Shown here one piece after another: positions 57,605 through 64,000 of a stretch of 64,000 nt of DNA. The notes beneath the pieces are model-generated. The model did not search any database. It was not told the DNA's origin and worked only from the letters and a program-made list of their open reading frames with translations. Source of the DNA: Variovorax paradoxus (GTDB lineage: Bacteria; Pseudomonadota; Gammaproteobacteria; Burkholderiales; Burkholderiaceae_C); the NCBI RefSeq assembly GCF_902712855.1, contig NZ_LR743507.1, positions 978,001-1,042,000 of the forward strand. Direction: 5' to 3'. How positions within the stretch are numbered: the stretch's first letter is position 1; each line of letters begins with the position of its first letter. A program made the position numbers and the translations under genes.

Positions 57605-59403
57605 GCGTGCAGGCCTGGCAGCCGCCGCGCCGCATCGACGCGATCGACTTCTGGCTGCGCTCCAGGCTGCTCGCCACGGCGCACGCGTTGCGCGAGATGC
57701 TGCGGCCGTCGGCGCGGCGCTGGCAAGGCGGCCATGCGCTGGCCGACGCGCCGGTGCTCGCACAGCACCGCAGCCCGCTGTGGTCCGACGGCCGTGCGGA
57801 CGAATTCCCGCTGGTGGCCGGCAAGGTGCAGAACCTGCGCGTCGCGCGCCCGGCCTTCGACGCCGTCGAGGTGCCGGCGGGAGAGCTGCTGAGTTTCTGG
57901 CGCCAGCTGGGGCGGCCCGGTGCGGGGCGCGGCTTCGTGCTGGGGCGCGAGGTGCGCGGCGGCTGCGTGGTACCGACGCTGGCCGGAGGCCTGTGCCAGC
58001 TGTCGAACGCACTCGCCACGTTGGCCGTGCGCGCGGGGTTCGAGCTGGTGGAGCGCCACGGGCACACGGCGCGCATCGAACGCGTGAACGCGCCGGACGG
58101 CGACGCGGTCGATGCAACGGTGTTCTGGAACTATGTCGACCTCAAGCTGCGCGCCAGGCATGCGTGGCGGCTCGAAGTGGAATTGACCGAAACGGAACTG
58201 GTGCTTCGCATCCGCGCGCAGGCGCCGATGCCGGCGGCCGTCGCACCTGTCATGCTGCGGCGCACGGGCGACGGCGCAGCCACCGCGCTGCCCGTGGCGC
58301 GCGGCTGCCTCAGTTGCGAACAGGCCGCGTGCTTTCGCCACCGCCCGCAAGCCGGCCTCGCCCTTGAGGGCCGCACGGCGGTGCTGGTCGATGGCTGGAC
58401 GCCGGAGTTCGCGCGCTACCTGCGCACTGCGCATCCGCAGGTGCAGCGCATGCAGCCGGTGCCGATGCGGCTCGCGTTCTGGCGCGTTCCCCCTGCAGGC
58501 TGGCACCGCGAGCCTTTGGAAGAGGACAGCGGGCGGGCCTCGAAGGCCTGGGCCGCAAGCCTGCGCCGCGCGTTGTGGCAGCGGCTCTGGGCGCGGCATG
58601 TGGGCCGGCGGCAGGCCAGCCTGATCGATGGACAGCGCTGGCTCGCCCTGGCCTTTGCCGCACGGCTGGCGCCGGCTCACACGCATCTGGTGGTCGAGCA
58701 GGCGCTGCTGCCGCATCTGCAGCGCATCGGCGCGCTCGACGGGCGCCGCATCACCGTGCTGGCCAGCGCACTACCGATGGCCGACATCGAGCGGCGGCTC
58801 GATGCCGCGTCGCTGCGCTGGCCGGACGACGCCACCCTGCGCGACTTCCGCGCCGACCCGTCGCTGGTGCGCGCGGAAGCGCTCGCGTTGGCGCGCGCAT
58901 CGGCCATCGTCACGCCGCATGCCGGGGTCGCGCATGCGCTGGCAAAGCTCGCACCGCAAGCCGCGCTGCAGCGGCTCGCGTGGACGCTGCCCGCCGCACA
59001 AGCGGCGCCACGCGAAAGCCACGAACTGCCGATCGTCGTGTTCGCCGCGAGCGCGCTGGCACGCAAGGGCGCGCGCGAACTCGCCGCGGCGCTGCAGGAC
59101 CGGCCGTGCCGCCTGCGTGTGCTCGGCGCTGCGTCGGACGACGCGCGGCTCTGGCAGGGCATCGGCGACGCGTCGCACATCGAACACATGAACTGGCGAG
59201 GCGACTGGCTGGCCGGTGCCGCGGTCGTCGTGCTGCCCGCGCACGTCGAGCATGCACCGCGCGCGTTGCTGCGTGCGGTCGCGGCCGGCGTGCCGGTGGT
59301 GGCATCGACGGCCTGCGGCCTCGCGGGCCTGGAGGGCGTGCACGAGGTCGCACCCGGCGACGTCGACGCGCTGCGCAACGCATTGCAGGCCGTGCTGGCC
59401 TGA
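57601..59403 (+). CDS. VanW domain fused to a glycosyltransferase-like domain
   Basis: A 600-residue protein from GTG 57601 (GTGA overlap). The N-terminal ~200 residues form a VanW-type domain: PLVAGKVQNLRVARPAFDAV, LSFWRQLGRPGAGRGFVLGR, GGCVVPTLAGGLCQLSNALA and RHGHTARIERVN. After a linker, residues ~350-600 look like a GT4/GT-B glycosyltransferase C-domain: ARASAIVTPHAGVAHALAKL, SHELPIVVFAASALARKGAR and RALLRAVAAGVPVVASTACG. No signal peptide is evident. VanW proteins have no settled function; a role in cell-surface glycan work is a guess. Confidence 0.75.
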   Translation: MSVQAWQPPRRIDAIDFWLRSRLLATAHALREMLRPSARRWQGGHALADAPVLAQHRSPLWSDGRADEFPLVAGKVQNLRVARPAFDAVEVPAGELLSFWRQLGRPGAGRGFVLGREVRGGCVVPTLAGGLCQLSNALATLAVRAGFELVERHGHTARIERVNAPDGDAVDATVFWNYVDLKLRARHAWRLEVELTETELVLRIRAQAPMPAAVAPVMLRRTGDGAATALPVARGCLSCEQAACFRHRPQAGLALEGRTAVLVDGWTPEFARYLRTAHPQVQRMQPVPMRLAFWRVPPAGWHREPLEEDSGRASKAWAASLRRALWQRLWARHVGRRQASLIDGQRWLALAFAARLAPAHTHLVVEQALLPHLQRIGALDGRRITVLASALPMADIERRLDAASLRWPDDATLRDFRADPSLVRAEALALARASAIVTPHAGVAHALAKLAPQAALQRLAWTLPAAQAAPRESHELPIVVFAASALARKGARELAAALQDRPCRLRVLGAASDDARLWQGIGDASHIEHMNWRGDWLAGAAVVVLPAHVEHAPRALLRAVAAGVPVVASTACGLAGLEGVHEVAPGDVDALRNALQAVLA

Positions 59404-59416
59404 ACGGAGAACTCAC

Positions 59417-60022
59417 TTGGCATCGATCGAACAGGCCCGCGCGGCACTGGCTTCCCACGGCGCGCTGGCGCCGCAATCCGCCGCCGACCACTGGCATGGC
59501 GATATCCCGCTGCCGGCCGCGATCGCCGCCTTCTACGAGCAGGTCGGACCGCTCGGCGAGTGGATCAACGAGCGCGTCGGGCATGCCGGTCTCACGGTGC
59601 CGACCACGGGCAACCCCTTCAGCATCCCTGCGCTCTCGCGCTTGTGGGCGCTGCAGGCGGGCTACCGCTGGCACGGCATCACCGGCGAGCGAATCGCCGA
59701 CTGGCCCGACCACTGGCTCGTGGTGGCCGACCAGGGCGCCGATCCGTTCATCTTCGACGTGCGCACCGGCGCCATCCAGTTCGCGATGCACGGCACGGGC
59801 GCGTGGCAGGAAGACGAGCCCTTGTTCGCCGACATCCTCGAGATGGCCGCGTGCCTCGGCACCATCGGCCAGGTGTGGGAGGAGGCGGGCGACGGCATCT
59901 TCACCGACGAGGACGATTGCGTCGTCGATCCGGTGCACCGCGAGCGCGTTGTCGAGCGGCTCGCCCCGTTGCTCGGCAGCGCCGATGCGGCCGAGGACCT
60001 CGCCGATGTCTTCGGCTGGTAG
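59417..60022 (+). CDS. SUKH/SMI1-like protein
   Basis: A 201-residue soluble protein beginning at TTG 59417, six bases after a GGAGA site. DIPLPAAIAAFYEQVGPLGE, then WLVVADQGADPFIFDVRTGA, IQFAMHGTGAWQEDEPLFAD match the SUKH (SMI1/KNR4) pattern. It is the second SUKH-like protein in the window. No toxin gene is adjacent, so an immunity role is not claimed. It lies 13 bases after the VanW-glycosyltransferase gene and 18 before the next gene. Confidence 0.7.
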   Translation: MASIEQARAALASHGALAPQSAADHWHGDIPLPAAIAAFYEQVGPLGEWINERVGHAGLTVPTTGNPFSIPALSRLWALQAGYRWHGITGERIADWPDHWLVVADQGADPFIFDVRTGAIQFAMHGTGAWQEDEPLFADILEMAACLGTIGQVWEEAGDGIFTDEDDCVVDPVHRERVVERLAPLLGSADAAEDLADVFGW

Positions 60023-60040
60023 GTCGTCGAAAGGCCCAGC

Positions 60041-61732
60041 ATGACCATCGACCTCCAGACACTCAAGTGCGGCGAATGCGGCAGCAGCGTGCTCAAGCGC
60101 ACCGGACTCAACGAATACACCTGCGGGCATTGCGGCTCGGTCACGCTGGTGGAGGACAACGTGTCCGACCGGCTCGAACGCGTGCTCAACCAGGTCAAGA
60201 ACGAAGCGGGCCGCAGGCTCGCGGCCGAAGAGGCGCAGAGGCAGGCGCTCGCGATGCGCAAGGCCGGCATCGCGGTGGCCGTGGCGGTGGGTGTGGTGGC
60301 GCTCGTCGGCGTGGTGGGCATCTTCGTCGGCAGCCGCGGCGCGGACACGAGCAGTGCGTCGGGCGGACAGCGCCCGGTGGTTGCCGCACTGGGCGACCGC
60401 ACCATTCCCACCGACGGTCTCAAGCTCGCCGAGCCGCGCCAGGTGCTGGTGGGCAGCGGCAGCTCTGCGCAGGCCAAGCTGCTGGTGGTCGCGCGCAACG
60501 AGACCGGCAAGCCGCTGTCGCGCGCGGGTATCCGCGCCACCTACTACGACGGCGACACCAGGCTCGACGAGCGCAGCGAGATGCTGCCGGTGGCCGTGCT
60601 CGAGCCCGGCGAAAGCGCGCCCGCCCTGATCGACATGCCGAGCGGAAAGAACGTCACGCGGCAGGACCTGCGCGTGCAGAAGCTGGCCGAGCCCTACAAC
60701 GCGGTGCAGGGCCCGCGCATGACCTTTTCGCGCGTGCGCCTCATCCAGCAGGGCGAGCGCGTGAGGCTGGTCGGCCGCATCACCAACGACCGCAAGGACG
60801 CCGCGGTGATCGGCGGCATCGAGGTGCTGGCCACGCTCTACGACGACGCGGGGCAGGTGATCGGCTTCGGCCACGGCTATGGCCAGGCCAACGAGGTGCC
60901 GCCGGGTACGCGCACGTCGGTGGACGTGAGCGTGGCGCGCTTCGGCCGCGCGGCGGCCATTGCCTCTTGGGACTACCGCATCGGCTACAGCACGGTCGAA
61001 GCTTCGGGTTCGCGCACGCCGGTGCTGAACGCCGACCGCGTGATTCGCACCGCGGGCGGGCCGGAAAGCTTCAACCCCGACCTGCGCCTGGGCACCGACG
61101 ACCTGCTGGCCGACGACAGCGAGCGCTTCGACGAGAAGCAGCTCGAATTGCTGCCGCTGGTGGCGGGTCGCAGCAACATCCAGCGCCCGCTGTTCCTCAC
61201 CGAACTCGTGAACCGCAGCAACGACGCGATCGTGCTTGCGCCCGGCGGGGCGATCTCGCGCTTCGGCGGCAACAAGGCGGACGGCAGCACCGCCATCACC
61301 GGGCTGGCCTATCTGTATCCGGGCGAGCGCTTTCCCATCCTGCTCGAGCCGCGCGACGTCGAACGCATCACGCAGACGCGCATCGAATGGAAGCCGATGC
61401 GGCGCGCCGCGCTGCCGGGTCCGCGCAAGCCGCTCGAGGTGCGGGTGACGGGCACCAAGGCCGAAACGGGCAGCGTGCTGCTGAACTTCAGCCAGCGCTT
61501 CACCTACCGCAGCGTGGAGGTCACGGGCAGCGTGACGAATCCGGGCACGGCCATCGTCGGCAAGGTGCGGCTGTGGGTGAGCCTGCGCGACCGCAATGGG
61601 CAGCTCACCGGCTTCAAGCTGATGGACAACCTGCCGGCCATCGCGCCGGGCGAGAGCGTGCCGTTCCAGGTGAACGTGGAGCAGAACGCCCGCGACTTCG
61701 CGACCGTGAGCACGCTATACCAAACCGAATAG
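60041..61732 (+). CDS. Zinc-ribbon membrane protein with repeated beta domains
   Basis: A 563-residue protein. An N-terminal zinc ribbon (CGECG at ~10 and CGHCG at ~28) is followed by a basic helix, one membrane segment (AGIAVAVAVGVVALVGVVGI, about 74-95) and a long exported part. The exported part contains at least three similar beta-sandwich units of FxLYD type: KLLVVARNETGKPLSRAGIR, RLVGRITNDRKDAAVIGGIE, SVEVTGSVTNPGTAIVGKVR. Such proteins may sense or scaffold at the envelope; function unknown. It closes a run of four rightward genes. Confidence 0.75.
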   Translation: MTIDLQTLKCGECGSSVLKRTGLNEYTCGHCGSVTLVEDNVSDRLERVLNQVKNEAGRRLAAEEAQRQALAMRKAGIAVAVAVGVVALVGVVGIFVGSRGADTSSASGGQRPVVAALGDRTIPTDGLKLAEPRQVLVGSGSSAQAKLLVVARNETGKPLSRAGIRATYYDGDTRLDERSEMLPVAVLEPGESAPALIDMPSGKNVTRQDLRVQKLAEPYNAVQGPRMTFSRVRLIQQGERVRLVGRITNDRKDAAVIGGIEVLATLYDDAGQVIGFGHGYGQANEVPPGTRTSVDVSVARFGRAAAIASWDYRIGYSTVEASGSRTPVLNADRVIRTAGGPESFNPDLRLGTDDLLADDSERFDEKQLELLPLVAGRSNIQRPLFLTELVNRSNDAIVLAPGGAISRFGGNKADGSTAITGLAYLYPGERFPILLEPRDVERITQTRIEWKPMRRAALPGPRKPLEVRVTGTKAETGSVLLNFSQRFTYRSVEVTGSVTNPGTAIVGKVRLWVSLRDRNGQLTGFKLMDNLPAIAPGESVPFQVNVEQNARDFATVSTLYQTE

Positions 61733-61775
61733 CCCCTCGCCTGACGGCGTTGGCGGATCGCGCCATGATCGCGCC

Positions 61776-62756
61776 ATGATTCCGTTCTCCATCCTCGACC
61801 TTTCCCCGATCACCGAGGGCAGCGACGCCGCGCAGTCGTTCCGCAACTCGCTCTCGCTGGCGCAGCACGGCGAGAAGCTCGGGTACACGCGCTACTGGCT
61901 GGCGGAGCACCACGGCATGCCGGGCATCGCCAGCGCGGCCACCGCCGTGCTGTTGTCGTATGTGGGGGCTGGCACCTCCACCATCCGCATCGGCGCCGGC
62001 GGCGTGATGTTGCCGAACCACTCGCCGCTGGTGATCGCCGAGCAGTTCGGCACGCTGGAGTCGCTGTACCCGGGGCGCGTCGACCTCGGCCTGGGCCGCG
62101 CGCCCGGCTCCGACCAGCGCACCGCGCGGGCCTTGCGCCGCAACCTCGAGTCGGACTCGGACCAGTTCCCGCAGGACGTGGTCGAGCTGATGGATTTCAT
62201 GTCGAAGAATCCGCAGCAGGCCGTGAAGGCCGTGCCGGGCATGGGGCTCGAGGTGCCGGTGTGGATCCTCGGCTCGAGCACCTTCGGCGCGCAGCTGGCG
62301 GCGCACCTCGGCCTGCCCTACGCCTTCGCCTCGCACTTCGCACCGCAGCAGATCATGCAGGCCATCCAGATCTACCGCGAGACCTTCAAGCCCTCCGCGC
62401 AGCTGAGCAAGCCCTATGTGATGCTGGGCTTCAATGTGTTCGCCGCCGACACCGACGCAGAGGCCGAATTCCGCGCCACCTCGTGGCAGCAGGCCTTCGT
62501 GAACCTGCGCAGCGGCCGCCCCGGGCGCCTGCCGCCTCCGGTGGAGGGCTACCGCCAGAAGGTCGGCCCGGCGGAGAACGCACTGCTCGACTCGGTGTTG
62601 TCATGCTCCGCAGTCGGCTCGATCGAGACCGTGAAGAAGGGCGTCGAGGCCTTCGTGGCGCGCACCGGCGCCGACGAGCTCATGATCACCTCGCAGGTGT
62701 TCGACCACGCAGCCCGGCTGCGCTCGTACGAGCTGCTGGCCGGCGCGTTTCAATAG
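61776..62756 (+). CDS. LLM class flavin-dependent oxidoreductase (YhbW-like)
   Basis: A 326-residue luciferase-like monooxygenase. IPFSILDLSPITEGSDAAQS at the start, GYTRYWLAEHHGMPGIASAA, IRIGAGGVMLPNHSPLVIAE and LYPGRVDLGLGRAPGSDQ are all hallmarks of the YhbW/alkanal-monooxygenase-like group. The flavin is FMNH2, and the substrate is unknown. Its TAG stop is followed at once by a four-copy repeat array. Confidence 0.92.
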   Translation: MIPFSILDLSPITEGSDAAQSFRNSLSLAQHGEKLGYTRYWLAEHHGMPGIASAATAVLLSYVGAGTSTIRIGAGGVMLPNHSPLVIAEQFGTLESLYPGRVDLGLGRAPGSDQRTARALRRNLESDSDQFPQDVVELMDFMSKNPQQAVKAVPGMGLEVPVWILGSSTFGAQLAAHLGLPYAFASHFAPQQIMQAIQIYRETFKPSAQLSKPYVMLGFNVFAADTDAEAEFRATSWQQAFVNLRSGRPGRLPPPVEGYRQKVGPAENALLDSVLSCSAVGSIETVKKGVEAFVARTGADELMITSQVFDHAARLRSYELLAGAFQ

Positions 62757-63140
62757 GCTCGCCCCCAGGCTTCGCGCACTTCGTGTCGCTACGCCTTCCC
62801 CCTACCGGGGGCGACACCGACGGCCCGGCAAAGCCGGTTCCGTGGTGTCTCTGGCTCGCCCCCAAGGGTTCGCGCACTTCGTGTCGCTACTCCTTCGCCC
62901 TGCCGGGGGCGACACCGACGGCCCGGCAAAGCCGGTTCCGTGGTGTCCCTGGCTCGCCCCCAGGATTCGCGCACTTCGTTCGCTTCTCCTGCCCCCTACC
63001 GGGGGAGACACCGGAGGCCCGGCAGAGCCGGTTCCTCGATGGTCTTGGCTCGCCCCCAGGCTTCGCGCACTTCGTGTCGCTTCTCCTTCCCCCTGCCGGG
63101 GGCAACACCGGAGGCCCGGCAAAGCCGGTTCCTCGGTGTT
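62757..63140 (+). repeat. ~97 bp stop-codon-associated repeat, four tandem copies
   Basis: Copies begin GGCTCGCCCCC at 62757, 62853, 62951 and 63047 (96-98 base spacing) and end GGTGTT or close variants. Each copy has three possible hairpins: GCG-CACTTCGTGT-CGC; a CCCC(C)...GGGG(G) stem; and a long stem AACACCGGAGG...CCTCGGTGTT around CCCGGCAAAGCCGG. Copies 1 and 2 carry GACACC/GGTGTC and ACGG/CCGT in place of AACACC/GGTGTT and GAGG/CCTC, so pairing is kept. The array starts directly after the LLM gene stop. Confidence 0.95.
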
Positions 63141-63230
63141 CCGGACTTCGCCTTGCTTCGCCGCGGTAGCGGCTGAGGTCCGGCAAAGGCGGCTTGCCTG
63201 TGGCCTGTGGGAAAGCGCGGCGCGGATGCT

Positions 63231-64000
63231 TCAGGCGCGCTTGCGGGCTTCCTCGTCGACGAGGTCCTTCTTCGAGAGCTTGCCGACGGCCGTCTTGGGC
63301 AGCTCGGCGCGGATCTCGAGCGCGCCGATCATCTCGTGCTTGCCCAGGCGGTCCTTCAGGAAGGCCTTGAGCGCGTCGAGCGTGAGTTCGCCTGCGCCTT
63401 CCTTGAGCTTCACGAAGGCCTTCGGCGACTGGCCACGGTAGTCGTCGGGAATGCCGATCACGCAGACCTCGGCCACGGACGGGTGTTCGTACACGGCTTC
63501 CTCGAGCACGCGCGGGTACACGTTGTAGCCGCCGCACAGCAGCATGTCCTTGGTGCGGTCGACGATGTAGAAGTAGCCGTCGGCGTCCATCTTCGCGACG
63601 TCGCCACTGCGGAAGTAGCCGTCGGGGGTCATCGAATCGGCCGTGGCCTTCGGGTTGTTCCAGTAGCCCTTCATCACGTTCGGGCCCTTGATGCACAGCT
63701 CGCCGGGCTCGCCGAAGGCAGTGACGTCCTTCGCCGGGTCGTCCAGGCTCACGAGCTTGATGCGCACCTGCGGCAGCGGCATGCCGCACGAGCCGGCCTT
63801 GCGCACGCCGCGCGCGGGCGTGAAGGTGCCCACGGGCGAGGTCTCGGTCATGCCCCAGCCTTCGTTGAGGTGGCAGCCGGTGAGTTCGAAGAAGCGCTGC
63901 TCCACTTCCACCGGCAGCGGCGCGCCGCCCGATCCGCAGAACTTGAGCGAGCGCAGGTCCATCTCCTTCGCCTTGGGGTGCGACAGGATGGCGGTGTACA
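63231..64000 (-). CDS. AMP-binding acyl-CoA synthetase, C-terminal part (5' end outside window)
   Basis: At least 255 C-terminal residues of an adenylate-forming ligase; the frame stays open to the window edge. LKFCGSGGAPLPVEVEQRF and EGWGMTETSPVG are the A4-A5 motifs. DGYFRSGDVAKMDADGYFYI (A7), then VDRTKDMLLCGGYNVYPRVL (A8), and KTAVGKLSKKDLVDEE with the catalytic Lys follow. These mark long-chain fatty acyl-CoA ligases of the FadD type. It is convergent toward the repeat array, 90 bases away. Confidence 0.92.
   Translation of the reverse strand, partial: YTAILSHPKAKEMDLRSLKFCGSGGAPLPVEVEQRFFELTGCHLNEGWGMTETSPVGTFTPARGVRKAGSCGMPLPQVRIKLVSLDDPAKDVTAFGEPGELCIKGPNVMKGYWNNPKATADSMTPDGYFRSGDVAKMDADGYFYIVDRTKDMLLCGGYNVYPRVLEEAVYEHPSVAEVCVIGIPDDYRGQSPKAFVKLKEGAGELTLDALKAFLKDRLGKHEMIGALEIRAELPKTAVGKLSKKDLVDEEARKRA

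Noticed and set aside
1..64000. tRNA or rRNA genes
   Set aside because: Nothing resembling a cloverleaf with TTCGA-type T-loop and CCA end, or conserved rRNA segments, was recognised by eye; a dedicated scan could still find a tRNA.

Overview
The window is GC-rich (roughly two thirds G+C by eye). Its gene content points to a betaproteobacterium of the family Comamonadaceae, most likely Variovorax or a close relative: Bug-type solute-binding proteins, a gentisate pathway cluster, polyhydroxyalkanoate-related genes, a divergent uvrA/ssb pair, and several families of short interspersed repeats. This assignment is inferred from protein similarity and gene order; no rRNA or tRNA gene was seen.

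Layout. 1-4.0 kb: the 3' end of a molybdopterin oxidoreductase, a lipoprotein aminopeptidase, a PHA-system protein and a CaiB/BaiF CoA-transferase, all rightward and nearly overlapping. 4.2-7.3 kb (leftward): acyl-CoA-binding protein, TPR protein, TetR regulator, phasin-like protein and acyl-CoA thioesterase, an acyl-CoA/PHA neighbourhood. 7.4-15.1 kb: a divergent LysR regulator and a 3-hydroxybenzoate/gentisate cluster (gentisate dioxygenase, fumarylpyruvate hydrolase, 3-hydroxybenzoate 6-hydroxylase type monooxygenase, two Bug proteins, FAD oxidoreductase). 15.2-23 kb: a lipoprotein, TesB, a GST, a SUKH-like protein, an SDR, a SulP transporter, and an AraC/MFS divergent pair. 23-28.1 kb (leftward): a complete LIV-type ABC transporter (K-H-M-G-F). 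28.3-30 kb: an orphan ATP-synthase c-subunit paralogue and an intact IS3-family element. 30.2-44.9 kb: a very large secreted mosaic protein, then a carbohydrate regulon built around a divergent promoter: RbsBAC-like transporter, aldo/keto reductase and LsrF-like aldolase leftward; FGGY kinase, GlpD-like dehydrogenase and GntR/UTRA repressor rightward. 44.9-52.5 kb: EamA exporter, uvrA, ssb with a broken reading frame, GFA protein, YebC/YeeN-type regulator, PEP mutase/isocitrate lyase family protein. 52.5-54.5 kb: bioMNY biotin ECF transporter. 54.5-61.7 kb: mostly uncharacterised proteins, including a VanW-glycosyltransferase fusion. 61.8-64 kb: an LLM flavin oxidoreductase, a four-copy repeat array, and the 3' part of an acyl-CoA synthetase.

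The most striking non-coding signal is a ~97 bp repeat present in 14 copies at 7 loci (single or 2-4 tandem copies). At every locus it starts within about 20 bases after a stop codon and always in the same orientation relative to that gene. It folds into three hairpins with paired compensatory changes between copies. One copy has become the N-terminal coding part of a lipoprotein signal peptide, and one was the target of the IS3 insertion. Two other short repeat types are embedded in the coding sequence of uvrA and at the 3' end of livM.
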